Assembly: GCA_903901425.1 (NCBI GenBank) | Contig: CAIURC010000033.1 | Span: forward strand, 1 to 64,000 | Length of the DNA: 64,000 nucleotides | Direction: 5' to 3' | From: an uncultured Spartobacteria bacterium | GTDB lineage: Bacteria; Verrucomicrobiota; Verrucomicrobiia; Chthoniobacterales; Chthoniobacteraceae | Shown here: positions 28,088 through 37,505 of the stretch, one piece after another | Layout: each line of letters begins with the position of its first letter | How positions within the stretch are numbered: the first letter of the stretch is position 1 | Translations under genes and position numbers: made by a program | The notes under the pieces: model-generated | Databases searched by the model: none | Told to the model about the DNA's origin: nothing | What the model saw: the letters and a program-made list of their open reading frames with translations, nothing else

Positions 28088-29872
28088 TCAGGGATCCAAA
28101 TCGCGGATGTGAATGTGAAGATTTTTCCAGCGGCGCTCCAAACCCGCCACGGTCTCCTTGGAAATCTGGGTGTCTGCGATATTCAGTGCACGCAAATTGT
28201 TCGCCGCAGCGCGCTGAATGGCGTCCACCGACCGATCTGAGACGGGTGCACCCGCCACATCCAGATCCCTCAATCCACGGATGGCCAGAAGCTCTTGGAA
28301 GACTTCATCGCGCAGACCGGGCGAACGGCAATCGAGCTTCCTGAGCCGGTGCATCTTGGCGATGGCGCGTGCCATCTCCACGCTGGTCTCGGTCACCTGC
28401 AAGGAAAGCTGTTCCAGCCCTCTGAACTGCTCCGCCAGAACTTCCGCATCGTGGGGCGCAAAAACTTTTCCATGGATCGACAAATGCTTGAGCTTGGGAA
28501 AGAGCTCGGCTGTCAACGCTGCTTGGGCAGCGAATTCCGGGCTGTCCGAAATCAGAATTCCAAACCCTTCCACGGGGTTCCGGCTTAAGCCCGCCAGGCC
28601 CTCCCGCGGCCATGGTCCTTCAAACAGGTACAATTTCTTCAGATGCCGAAACCCGCCCCAGGATGGCAGGACGGCCGGAGTCAAGGCGGTGGCATCGACC
28701 GCCAGAGATTCCAGCCGTTCGAATCTGGCCATTTCACGCCCGGCTGCGTCGTCCATTTGGGAACGGGCGAGGCGCAAATGCTGCAAATTTGGCACCCCGG
28801 CTGCCACCCCTTGAAAAAACTCGGCTGAAAGTCCCCCGCAGGTTGTCAGTTCCAACGTCCGCAGATCGGAACAACGCCCGATCCAACCGCCCACCTGGGC
28901 GTCCAGAGTTGTGTCGGAGATGTAGAGCGTCTGCAACTGGCGCAGGCCAGCAAGGAAAGACCAGTCCTCAGGCACCACCTCGAAGCCCCATACCCGCAGG
29001 TGGATCAAACCTTGGAAACGGCTGAGCTGGCGGAGTTCCCCGGGGAGAAGCCCGCGCCCAAAACCTGGCCGGGTCAGCTTCACACACCAGAAATCAACCT
29101 TGCCCCCGGGCAGGTCACCCACTTTTTCCAAAAACTGCGTCCTACCTTTTCGCCGGACCTCAATTGTGCCATTTCCGTCCAACACCCATTTCACGGCCTC
29201 CTCCAATTCTTTGCGCGTCACCGGCGCCCCCGTTTCCGGGTATGCACCTCCAGGGCTCGTCCCCCTTTCGCGGGCCGCCTCGGGAGCCGAAACCCGGTCT
29301 CCCCGGTGGATTTCCCACATCCGGGGCAGCCAGACCGACACCAGTTCCTGCCGGCCCGCCAACACCCGGCGCACCTCTCCCTCCAGATTCCTCTCAGTCA
29401 ACTGCTTTGCCCCCTGCACAAGCGCCGATTCAAATTCCAACACCAGTTTCCGAGAAGCCTCGTCCCAGGCCCGGTTGAGCTCAGGCAAGCGTTCCCGGTA
29501 AATCCGGCGGGCCCGGCGCAGAATCTCGAGGCTGGTATCCTGATCGTCCGTCGGCATCCGCCAAGATTCCGCGGGTACCCGCTCGGATTCCTGCCGGAAA
29601 ACCGCTGCCGCCTGCTTGTCTCCGGCGCGTTCGGCATCCTTGAGCGCCAACTGGACTTGTTCCGCGTACGCCAGCTTGGCCTCTGCAACTCCCGCCGCGT
29701 ATGCGTCCACCACGCGCTCCCGATAGGCCTTTTCAAATCCCGCCTTCAATTCCGTCATCCAGCCGGTTACGGAGGCGTCCGCGGTGTTTGCGGGAGATTC
29801 CTCGGCGCGGACCATTGCGCAAAACGCTGTCGCACAGACCATCACGAACATCTGGAGCGTGCGCGACCTCAT
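28088..29872 (-). CDS. Secreted LRR paralog P1
   Basis: 594 residues; leftmost member of a six-gene tandem family. Signal peptide (about 1-23, ending MVRAEE); a conserved helical region (about 33-195) with FEKAYRERVVDAYAAG, ERAGDKQAAAVFRQESERV and LNRAWDEASRKL; a Gly/Pro-rich variable linker; a hinge (KELEEAVKWVLDGNGTIEV) like the one that precedes LRRs in planctomycete proteins; then about a dozen irregular LRR-like repeats to the end (LRTLELTTCGG, LESLAVD, LRDLDVAG). It has no enzymatic motif. Exported, probably periplasmic or surface ligand-binding. Preceded by the conserved promoter at 29885-29923 and lacking a Shine-Dalgarno sequence. Convergent with the serine hydrolase gene. Confidence 0.85.
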   Translation of the reverse strand: MRSRTLQMFVMVCATAFCAMVRAEESPANTADASVTGWMTELKAGFEKAYRERVVDAYAAGVAEAKLAYAEQVQLALKDAERAGDKQAAAVFRQESERVPAESWRMPTDDQDTSLEILRRARRIYRERLPELNRAWDEASRKLVLEFESALVQGAKQLTERNLEGEVRRVLAGRQELVSVWLPRMWEIHRGDRVSAPEAARERGTSPGGAYPETGAPVTRKELEEAVKWVLDGNGTIEVRRKGRTQFLEKVGDLPGGKVDFWCVKLTRPGFGRGLLPGELRQLSRFQGLIHLRVWGFEVVPEDWSFLAGLRQLQTLYISDTTLDAQVGGWIGRCSDLRTLELTTCGGLSAEFFQGVAAGVPNLQHLRLARSQMDDAAGREMARFERLESLAVDATALTPAVLPSWGGFRHLKKLYLFEGPWPREGLAGLSRNPVEGFGILISDSPEFAAQAALTAELFPKLKHLSIHGKVFAPHDAEVLAEQFRGLEQLSLQVTETSVEMARAIAKMHRLRKLDCRSPGLRDEVFQELLAIRGLRDLDVAGAPVSDRSVDAIQRAAANNLRALNIADTQISKETVAGLERRWKNLHIHIRDLDP

Positions 29873-29884
29873 CAGGGTCCGGGA

Positions 29885-29923
29885 ATCTTAGCGCCGCTGC
29901 GATGGCGAGGCCAAGCTCCTTCT
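29885..29923 (-). promoter_or_regulatory. Conserved promoter of LRR paralog P1
   Basis: AGAAGGAGCTTGG, then exactly 18 nt, then GCTAAGAT. Read as TTGGNN-18-TANNNT it fits -35 and -10 elements, with 12 nt between the -10 and the ATG. The same element with identical internal spacing precedes P2, P3 and P4. Confidence 0.65.
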
Positions 29924-30011
29924 CAGAAGAGGATTCTGATTCCAGGCAGCGGATGGATTCAGCACCTGCCGGATCCATGCCCCTCGCCTGCCGCAATAGT
30001 CCCATCCCGGC

Positions 30012-31745
30012 CTATGGGATCCAGCCGATCTGGGTTGGAACCGTACGCAGAGAGAGCCCATTGAGCCCGGCCCGGTGGATCGCCTCGGTGGATTGGTCCG
30101 AGACAAGTGTGCCCGCGACATCCAGTTCCCTCAGGCTGCGGATCGTAAGAAGCTCCTTGAACACGTCGTCCCCCAAACCCGGAGCACGACAGATCAGGAT
30201 CCGGAGATGCGGCAGCCTTGCGACCGCTTTTGCCGCCTCCACATTCAACTCGACCCATTGCAGGTTCAGTCCCTCCAAGTTTCTGAGGTTCTCCACAATA
30301 GCCAGTGCATGAGGCACGCTCAATTTTTTGCCTTTGAGTTCAAGGGCCTTCAGCTTGGGAAACAGCTCCCCCATCAAAGCCACCTGCACCGGAAACTCGG
30401 GATGATTCGCATCCAAAAAACCCATCTTTTCAATCGGATGACGTTTCAACGCCTCGAGCACCTCCCGTGACCAATCCCCGTCAGACCAGACCAGCGAATG
30501 CAGGGCGCGGAGCCCAGTCCAGACGGGAAGGACTGCCGGGGTTAACCCAGTCCCATCCACAGTTAAAACCTCGAGCCGCTCCAACCCGCCCAACTCCATC
30601 CCGGCTTCATCCGGCACCCGGGAGCGGGTGAGTTTGAGATCCTTTAACCCGGGAACACCCGCAGCGATCTGCCTGAAAAACTCGGGCGTCAGGCCTTCAC
30701 AATCCCCCAATTCCAGAGCCCGTAATTTCTTGCACTGCGCCATCCACCCCGCCGCCCAGGTATCCAAACGCATTTGGCTCAAATGCAAAATCTCCAACTG
30801 ACGGAGCCCGGCAAGAAAGGGCCAATCCTCGGCGGCAAGATTGAATCCTCCAAGATACAGCTGTTGAAGACTCCGGAACTGTCCCAACCGACGGATCTCC
30901 CCAGGTTTTAATACCCGATCGAACCTTTCCCGGTTGAGGGAGACGGAAAAGAACTCAAATTTGCCCTTGGGCAAGTCGCCCACTTTTTGCAGCAACTGCA
31001 CCCTGCCATTTTGCCGGACATGGATCCTGCCGTTACCGGAAAGCACCCATTTCACAGTCTCCTCAAGATCCTTTCGGCTCACTGGCGCGCCCGTTTCCGG
31101 GTATCCGTCCATGGAACCCGCCCCCTTTTCACCGATTCCATCGGGTGCCGAGAGTCGGTCTCCGCGGTGGATCTCCCACATCTGGGGCAGCCAGACCGAA
31201 ACCAACTCCTGCCGGCACGCCAAGACCCGGCGGACCTCGCCCTCCAGATTCTTCCCAGCCAACCGCTGCGCTCCCTGCACCAGCGCGGATTCGAATTCCG
31301 AGGTGAGTTTCCGAGAAGCCTCGTCCCAGGCCCGGTTGAGTTCAGGCACCTTTTCCCGGTAGACCCGGCGTGCCCGGCGCAGAGTTTCAAGGCTGGTGTC
31401 CTGGTCGTCCGGGGGCATCCGCCAAGCTTCCTCCGCTGCCCGCTCGGATTCCTGGCGGAAAACCACCGCCGCCTGCTTGTCTCCGGCGCGTTCGGCCTCC
31501 TTGAGCGCCAACTGGATTTGGTCCAGATAGTCCTGTTTTGCCTCCGCCAAACCCGCCGCGTACGCATCCACCACGCGCTCCCGGTAGGCCTTTTCGAATC
31601 CCGCCTTCAATTCTGACAACCAGGCGGTCACAGACGCGTCCACGGGAGCGTCCACGGGCGCTAAAGACGCCACCTGCGCGGCGCACAGGCTTGGGAGCGA
31701 CGCCATGCGCAGCACCAAGAACATCTGGAGCACAAACCGCCTCAT
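30012..31745 (-). CDS. Secreted LRR paralog P2, shortened C-terminus
   Basis: 577 residues from the ATG at 31745, which follows the conserved promoter by 10 nt; longer in-frame starts would run into the promoter. Same architecture as P1: signal peptide (MRRFVLQMFLVLRM...), helical region with FEKAYRERVVDAYAAG, linker, KDLEETVKWVLSGNGRI hinge and LRR-like repeats. The last repeat is replaced by a short NGLSLRTVPTQIGWIP tail, about 25-30 residues fewer than P1, P3 and P4, suggesting a terminal deletion or frameshift. Otherwise intact. Confidence 0.82.
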   Translation of the reverse strand: MRRFVLQMFLVLRMASLPSLCAAQVASLAPVDAPVDASVTAWLSELKAGFEKAYRERVVDAYAAGLAEAKQDYLDQIQLALKEAERAGDKQAAVVFRQESERAAEEAWRMPPDDQDTSLETLRRARRVYREKVPELNRAWDEASRKLTSEFESALVQGAQRLAGKNLEGEVRRVLACRQELVSVWLPQMWEIHRGDRLSAPDGIGEKGAGSMDGYPETGAPVSRKDLEETVKWVLSGNGRIHVRQNGRVQLLQKVGDLPKGKFEFFSVSLNRERFDRVLKPGEIRRLGQFRSLQQLYLGGFNLAAEDWPFLAGLRQLEILHLSQMRLDTWAAGWMAQCKKLRALELGDCEGLTPEFFRQIAAGVPGLKDLKLTRSRVPDEAGMELGGLERLEVLTVDGTGLTPAVLPVWTGLRALHSLVWSDGDWSREVLEALKRHPIEKMGFLDANHPEFPVQVALMGELFPKLKALELKGKKLSVPHALAIVENLRNLEGLNLQWVELNVEAAKAVARLPHLRILICRAPGLGDDVFKELLTIRSLRELDVAGTLVSDQSTEAIHRAGLNGLSLRTVPTQIGWIP

Positions 31746-31755
31746 GTGATCAAAG

Positions 31756-31794
31756 AGCCTAGCGTCTTTGACAGGGCAACACCAAGCTCCTTCT
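31756..31794 (-). promoter_or_regulatory. Conserved promoter of LRR paralog P2
   Basis: AGAAGGAGCTTGG-N18-GCTAGGCT, identical in its fixed parts to the P1, P3 and P4 elements; 10 nt separate the -10-like TAGGCT from the start codon. Confidence 0.65.
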
Positions 31795-31815
31795 GGAGCC
31801 CCCACCCCTCGCGGT

Positions 31816-33612
31816 CTACCGCTCCAAACGAACCTCAGCGGACAATCCACGCAGGGACACCCCCTTGGCCCGGCGCTGTAGACTGGAACGGGCTCCACTC
31901 GAAATCTGCGTCCCGGTGACGTCCAACACCCGCAATCCGTTCATCCCGGCATGGAGAATGGCCTCAGCGGACTGGTCGGACACCCCCGTGTAAGCCACGT
32001 CCAACTCCCGCAATGTGCGGATCGCCAAAAACTCCTGAAACAACTCGTCCCCGACGCCCGAAGCCCGGCAGCAAAGGACCCGGAGACGGGGCAGCTTGGC
32101 CAGAATTTTGACTGCCTCCAGGCTGGGCAGCGCCCACTGCAGGTTCAAGACTTCCAAAGCGTTACAATGCTCCAGCAACGCCTGCGCCTGATTTGCTTGG
32201 AACTCTTTTCCTCTGAGGTCGAGCTGCTTCAGCTTTGGAAACTGTTTTCCCAACAGCGCAAGCTGAGCCGGGAGCTCCGGGTCGTCCGCATCCAGAAAGC
32301 CCAACCTTTCAATCGGACTCCGGCTCAGAGCCTCCAGTCCCTCTCTCGGCCATGGCCCGTCAAAGAGCCACAGCTTCTTCAGGTGCCGGAACCCGGCCCA
32401 GGAGGGCAGGACGGCGGGGGACAGCCCGGTGGAATCGACCGCCAGCGCCTCCAGCCGTCCAAACCGAGCCAGTTCGATCCCGGCCGTGTCTTGGACTCTG
32501 GAACCCGTCATCCGCAGGTCCAGCAGACCTGGAACAGCGGCAGCCAGCGCACTGAAAAACTCCGGGGAAAGCCCCTCGCAGCCCGTCAATTCCAAATGGC
32601 TCAGAGCCGAACACTGGCTCAGCCAGCGACCCAACCGGGCATCCAAACTCGCACCACTGATGTAGACTGTCTGCAAACGATGCAAGCCGGCCAGAAAACC
32701 CCAGTCCTCCGTGGGCACTGAGAATGCCCAGACCCCCAAATGCATCAAATTTTGGAACCGGCCAAGCTGCTGCAACTCCCCGGGCTGAAGGGCGCGGCCA
32801 AAAGTATGCCGATTCAGATGCACCGACCAGAATTCCACCTTGCCTCCGGGCAGATCACCCACTTTTTCCAGGAACTGAACCTGGTTGTTGCGTCGGATTT
32901 GGATTGTGCCTTTGCCCTCTAGAACCCATTTCACAGTCTCCTCCAATTCCTTCCGACTCACGCTCACTCCGTTTGCGGAGGGGACTCCCCCACCGCCTTC
33001 CCTTCGGCGGGCGACTCCATCAGCCACCGGCACCTGCGTTCCCCGGTGGCGCTCCCACATCTGCGGCAGCCACACTGCCACCAGTTCGCGCCGGCACGCC
33101 AACACCCGGCGGACCTCGCTGTCCAGATGCCTCGCCGTCAACCGTTGCGCGCCCTGTACTAGCGCCGCTTCAAACTCTGCCACCAGTTTCCGCGAGGCCT
33201 CGTCCCAAGCCCGGTTGAGCTCGGGCACCCGTTCCCGGTAGATCCGGCGTGCTCTGCGCAGGGTCTCGAGGCTGGTGTCTTGGTCGTCCAGCGGCATCCG
33301 CCAGTCCTCCGCCACCACCCGCTCGGATTCCTGTTTGAAAACCACCGCCGCCTGCCTGTCCCCGGCGCGTTCGGCATCCTTGAGCGCCAGCTGGATCTGT
33401 TCTGCATATTCCTTTCTGGCCTCTTCCAACCCCGCTTTGTGAACATCCACCACGCGTTCCCGGTAGGCTTTTTCGAATCCCGCCTTCATCTCCAACAACC
33501 AGGCGGTCACCGAAGTATCCGAGGGCTTGGTATTTGCCTCCTGCGCACCGCTTAGGCCTGAAAACCAACCCGCGCAAAGCACCACGAACAACTGGAGGAC
33601 CCGGGTCTGCAT
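31816..33612 (-). CDS. Secreted LRR paralog P3
   Basis: 598 residues. Signal peptide (QLFVVLCAGWFSGLSGAQE), helical region starting AWLLEMKAGFEKAYRERVVD and containing the same ERAGDRQAAVVFKQESERV and LNRAWDEASRKL blocks, linker, KELEETVKWVLEGKGTIQI hinge, then LRR-like repeats such as LSHLELTGCEGLSPEFF and LRELDVAYTGVSDQSAEAI. Closest in sequence to P4 (for example shared HKAGLEEARKEYAEQ). Promoter-like element at 33625-33663. Function unknown; no catalytic residues. Confidence 0.85.
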   Translation of the reverse strand: MQTRVLQLFVVLCAGWFSGLSGAQEANTKPSDTSVTAWLLEMKAGFEKAYRERVVDVHKAGLEEARKEYAEQIQLALKDAERAGDRQAAVVFKQESERVVAEDWRMPLDDQDTSLETLRRARRIYRERVPELNRAWDEASRKLVAEFEAALVQGAQRLTARHLDSEVRRVLACRRELVAVWLPQMWERHRGTQVPVADGVARRREGGGGVPSANGVSVSRKELEETVKWVLEGKGTIQIRRNNQVQFLEKVGDLPGGKVEFWSVHLNRHTFGRALQPGELQQLGRFQNLMHLGVWAFSVPTEDWGFLAGLHRLQTVYISGASLDARLGRWLSQCSALSHLELTGCEGLSPEFFSALAAAVPGLLDLRMTGSRVQDTAGIELARFGRLEALAVDSTGLSPAVLPSWAGFRHLKKLWLFDGPWPREGLEALSRSPIERLGFLDADDPELPAQLALLGKQFPKLKQLDLRGKEFQANQAQALLEHCNALEVLNLQWALPSLEAVKILAKLPRLRVLCCRASGVGDELFQEFLAIRTLRELDVAYTGVSDQSAEAILHAGMNGLRVLDVTGTQISSGARSSLQRRAKGVSLRGLSAEVRLER

Positions 33613-33624
33613 CTCGGTCCGGTG

Positions 33625-33663
33625 ACTCTAGCATGCCGAGATTCGCAAGCCCAAGCTCCTTCT
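33625..33663 (-). promoter_or_regulatory. Conserved promoter of LRR paralog P3
   Basis: AGAAGGAGCTTGG-N18-GCTAGAGT, 12 nt before the ATG of P3. The 18 intervening bases differ from those of the other copies, so the fixed parts are selectively conserved rather than simply recently duplicated. Confidence 0.65.
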
Positions 33664-33686
33664 GGAAGAAAGCTTCCCTACGCGCG

Positions 33687-35483
33687 CTACCGTTCCGGCT
33701 CTTGCACAGTCGGCAACACATGCACCGCCAACCCCTTAGTCCGGCGCTCGAGACTGGCTGCGGTCCCTTTTGAAATCCGGGTCCCGACCACAGTCAACTT
33801 CCGCAATCCATTCATCCCAGCACGGCGAATGGCCTCAGCGGACTGATCCGAAACTTGCGTGCCTACCACGTCCAGTTCCTGCAAAGTCCGGCTCGCCAAG
33901 AGTTCTTGGAACACGGGATCCCCCATGCCCGGAGCGCGGCAGGTGAGAGACTGGAGATGGGGCATACGGGCAAGAATTTTAGCCGCCTCCAAACTGGGCA
34001 GAGCCGACTGGACATCAAGTTCTTCCAGATTTTTGCAGGCCTCCAACACCGCCTGCGCCTGATTCGCCCCGAACTCTTTTCCTTTGAACTTAAGGGCTTT
34101 CAGCTTCGGAAAAAGCTCACCCACCAAGGCCATCTGCGCCAAGAACTCTGGATCATCCACATTCAACAAACCGAAACTTTCAATCGGACTCCGACTCAGA
34201 GCCTCCAACCCCTCCCTAGGCCATGGCCCGTCGAAAAGCTGCAGTGTCTTCAAGTGCCGGAATCCGGCCCACGATGGAAGGACGGCAGAGGTCAATCCGG
34301 TGGAATCCACAGCCAGCGACTCCAGCCGTTCAAACCGCGCCAGTTCACACCCATCCGCGTCTTGAATCTTGGATCCAGAAATCCGCAGCGCCTGTAACCC
34401 TGGCACCCCGGCAGCCAGCCCCCGGAAAAACTCGGCAGAAAGCCCCTGACAGCTCGTCAGTTCCAAGGCACTCAGCTGGGGTGACTGGCCAAGCCAGCGG
34501 CCCGAGCGGGTATCAAAAATCGTGTTACTGATGTAAACCCACTGCAACTGATGCAAACCCTCCAGAAATTCCCAGTTTTCCGGAGCCACCGAGAATCCCC
34601 ACACCCGCAAATGCTTCAATGTCTGGAACCGGCCGAGCCGCTGCAACTCCCCGGGCAGAAGTCCGCGGCCAAAATATTTTCGATGGAGCTCAACAGACCA
34701 GAAATCCACCCTGCCGCCGGGCAGGTCACCGACTTTTTCCAATTTCTGGATTTTCCCCTTTCGCACCACTTGGATCCTCCCATTTCCCTGGAGCACCCAT
34801 TTCACGGCTTCCTCCACCTCCTTCCGGCTCGCCGCTCCGTCGCTTCCTCCAGAATCTGAACTGGGGCCTTTGCCTCCTCCACCGCCTCCGCTAGGCACGG
34901 GCGACCGTTCTCCCCGGTGAACTTCCCACATCCGCGGCAGCCACACCGACACCAGTTCCCGCCGACTTTCAAGAACCCGGCGCACCTCACCGTCCAGGTT
35001 TCTCGCAGTCAACTGTCGCGCCCCCTGCAGGAGGGCTGACTCAAACTTTGCCACCAGTTTCCGAGAGGCTTCGTCCCATCCCCGGTTCAGTTCCGAAGCC
35101 CGGTCCCGGTAAATCCTGCGCGCCCTCCGCACAGCCTCCATGCTGGTGTCCTGATCATCCGGCGGCATGTGCCAGGACTCCTCCGCCACCCGCTCGGATT
35201 CCTGAAGGAACACCGCAGCCGCCTGTTTATCTCCGGCGCGTCCGGCCTCGTTCAGCGCCTGTTGGAGTTGTTCTGCATACTCCTTTCTGGCCTCTTCCAA
35301 CCCTGCTTTGTGAACATCCACCACCCGCTCCCGGTAGGACTTTTCAAAGCCCGCCTTCAAATCCGACAACCATCCGGCAACGGAAGCTCCCGAGGGATTG
35401 ATGTTCGCATCCTCCGCACTGCACAGGCCCGAAAACCAAGCCGCACAAAGCGCCACAAACAACTGGAGGACCCGGACTTGCAT
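33687..35483 (-). CDS. Secreted LRR paralog P4
   Basis: 598 residues, same domain order as P3: signal peptide (LQLFVALCAAWFSGLCSAE), helical region, a Gly/Ser-rich linker unlike those of its siblings (SGGGGGGKGPSSDSGGSDG), KEVEEAVKWVLQGNGRIQV hinge, LRR-like repeats including LSALELTSCQGLSAEFF and LQELDVVGTQVSDQSAEAI. The linker is the fastest-changing part across the family. Preceded by the conserved promoter at 35496-35534. Confidence 0.85.
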   Translation of the reverse strand: MQVRVLQLFVALCAAWFSGLCSAEDANINPSGASVAGWLSDLKAGFEKSYRERVVDVHKAGLEEARKEYAEQLQQALNEAGRAGDKQAAAVFLQESERVAEESWHMPPDDQDTSMEAVRRARRIYRDRASELNRGWDEASRKLVAKFESALLQGARQLTARNLDGEVRRVLESRRELVSVWLPRMWEVHRGERSPVPSGGGGGGKGPSSDSGGSDGAASRKEVEEAVKWVLQGNGRIQVVRKGKIQKLEKVGDLPGGRVDFWSVELHRKYFGRGLLPGELQRLGRFQTLKHLRVWGFSVAPENWEFLEGLHQLQWVYISNTIFDTRSGRWLGQSPQLSALELTSCQGLSAEFFRGLAAGVPGLQALRISGSKIQDADGCELARFERLESLAVDSTGLTSAVLPSWAGFRHLKTLQLFDGPWPREGLEALSRSPIESFGLLNVDDPEFLAQMALVGELFPKLKALKFKGKEFGANQAQAVLEACKNLEELDVQSALPSLEAAKILARMPHLQSLTCRAPGMGDPVFQELLASRTLQELDVVGTQVSDQSAEAIRRAGMNGLRKLTVVGTRISKGTAASLERRTKGLAVHVLPTVQEPER

Positions 35484-35495
35484 CTCAGGTTTTTA

Positions 35496-35534
35496 ACCAT
35501 AGCGCTCCAACCCCTCCGAGACCAAGCTCCTTCT
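35496..35534 (-). promoter_or_regulatory. Conserved promoter of LRR paralog P4
   Basis: AGAAGGAGCTTGG-N18-GCTATGGT, 12 nt before the P4 start codon. The -10-like hexamer TATGGT keeps the T1, A2 and T6 shared by all four copies. Confidence 0.65.
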
Positions 35535-35587
35535 CAAGGGCGGCTGCAGCTCTCTCTGGCATCGGGTTTATTGATCCCCCGAGGAAA

Positions 35588-35607
35588 AGCATCCTGGCCA
35601 GGATGCT
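35588..35607. repeat. Perfect 20-bp palindrome between P4 and P5
   Basis: AGCATCCTGG followed by its exact reverse complement CCAGGATGCT, without a loop, 20 nt after the P5 stop and 54 nt upstream of the P4 promoter element. Could be a protein-binding operator or a hairpin ending P5 transcription; there is no T run to support a terminator. Confidence 0.6.
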
Positions 35608-35627
35608 CGGGAGGGCTCTTCTCGCGT

Positions 35628-37419
35628 CTACTGAATCCCTTCTAAAGGAACGATGCGCACCGACAACCCCTTCACCCGGCGCTCCAGGGACTCCACCGCC
35701 TGCTTTGAAATCCGCGTTCCGGTTGCGTTCAAGAATCGCAGTCCGTTTGACCCGGCACGCTGAATGGCTTCCACCGAATGATCTGAGACCTGCGTCCCCT
35801 CGACATCCAGTTCTTCCAAACTCCGGATCGCCAAAAACTCTCGGAACAGGGTGTCTTCGACTTCTGCCGCACGGCAGGCCAGCACTCGGAGATGGGGCAA
35901 CTTGGCCAGAGTTTTGGCCGCCGCCAGACTCGGCTGCACACATCCGAGGTTGAGCACCTTCAAGTTTTTGAACTTCTCCACGAGGACCTCGGCATGGTTT
36001 GCACTCAAGGCTTTTCCATTCAGCTCCAACCCCAGGAGCTTGGGAAACAATTCCCCCACCAGGGCCAACTGCGCCGGCAACGCCGCGTTGTCCGTGTCCA
36101 AAAATCCAAACTTTTCAATGGGATGGCGACTCAAAGCCTCCAGAGCCTCCCGAGTCCAGTCTCCTCCAGGAAGAATCAAGGAGCGAAGGGAATGAATCCC
36201 TGCCCACGCAGGAAACACCCCCGGACTCAGCCCGGTGCCGTCCAAGATCAGGCTTTCGAGCCGCTCAAACCTTCCCAACTCGACACCCGCCTCCTCTCCC
36301 AACGCAGAACCTGAAAGAGACAACTGCCGCACCCCGGAGGCACCCGAGGCAACCGTACGCAAAAATTCCGGCGTCAGCCCCTCACAACCCACCAACTCCA
36401 GAGTTTTCAACTCCTTGCACCGCGCAATCCACGTTGCTGCCCCCGCGCTCAGAGGAATCCCCTTGAAATGCAAAATCTCCAACTGACGCAGCCCGGAAAA
36501 ATAGGACCAGTCTTCGGGGGCCACGGTGAACCCACCTAGGTAAAGCCGCTGCAAACTCCGAAACGCGCCCAAGCGGCGCAACTCCCCTGGGAGCGGTGGG
36601 CGATCGAACCCAGCCCTGGTCAGGGAGACGGACCAGAACTCCACGGCGCCCCCGGGCAGGTTACCCACCTTGCCTAATCTCTGGAGTCTGCCGAAGCGCC
36701 GGACGTAGATGCCCCCCCTGTTTTCAAGCACCCACTTCACGGCCTCCTCCAATTCTTTCCGGCTCACCCCCCGCACTTTTTCCTGCCGGATCTGAACCGG
36801 TGCCTCCTTCGGATTTGACGCTTCCATCTGCCACTGACAGCCGTTCGCCCCGGTGGACTTCCCACATCCGCGGCAACCAGACCGCCACCAACTCCCGCCG
36901 GCATTCCAACACCCGGCGCACTTCCCTCTCCAAATTTTTCGCAGTCAACTGTCGCGCCCCCTGTACAAGCGTCGATTCAAATTCTGAAACCAGTTTCCGC
37001 GACGCCTCGTCCCAAGCCCGGTTGAGTTCAGACACTTGCTCGCGGTAGATCTGCCGAGCCCTCCGCACAACCGCCATACTCGTATCTTGGTCGTCTGGCG
37101 GCATTCGCCAGGATTCCTCCGCCACCCGCTCGGATTCCTGACGGAACACCACTGCCGTCTGCTTGTCTCCGGCGCGTTCGGCCTCCTTGAGCGCCAACTG
37201 AAGTTGCTCCGCATACTCCCGTCTGGCCACCTCCAACCCCGCTGCATACACATCCAACACCCGCTCCCGGTACGCCTTTTCAAAGCCCGCCTTCAATTCC
37301 GCCATCCAGCCCGTCACGGAAGCGCCCACGGGCTTTATAGGCGCCTCCTGAGCACCGCATGGGCTGGGTAACAGCGTCAGAAAAACAGAGCAGAAGAACG
37401 GGAGGAATCGCGCCGCCAC
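35628..37419 (-). pseudogene. LRR paralog P5, frameshifted at a G6 tract
   Basis: Same architecture as P1 to P4 but split in two frames. The 5-prime part, from a GTG at 37419 with signal sequence FLPFFCSVFLTLLPSPCGAQ, covers the helical region through WLPRMWEVHRGERL; the 3-prime part resumes with VSRKELEEAVKWVLENRGGI and all LRR-like repeats. The break falls in the variable linker: removing one G from the six-G run (plus-strand C run 36767-36772) restores a continuous frame giving SAGVSRKELEE, exactly as in the siblings. Both halves are otherwise undamaged, so it may be a recent mutation, slippage-controlled expression or a base-calling error. It lacks the conserved promoter of P1-P4; a TTGCAT-N17-TACTGA pair before the GTG is a candidate. 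Confidence 0.75.
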
Positions 37420-37505
37420 CCTCCGATCAGTACGGTTTTCAATGCACAAATGCAACGCTGGCTCGTCGCTCTGCCGGCCGGACACCAGCCCGGTTTCCCC
37501 CGCGC

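Noticed and set aside
29885-29923. The AGAAGGAG part of the conserved LRR-paralog element read as a ribosome-binding site for a TTG-initiated mini-ORF of about 8 codons
   Set aside because: Only one base would separate the SD from the TTG, the encoded peptides are unrelated, and the fourth copy lacks the stop at the same position. A promoter explains the fixed spacing better.
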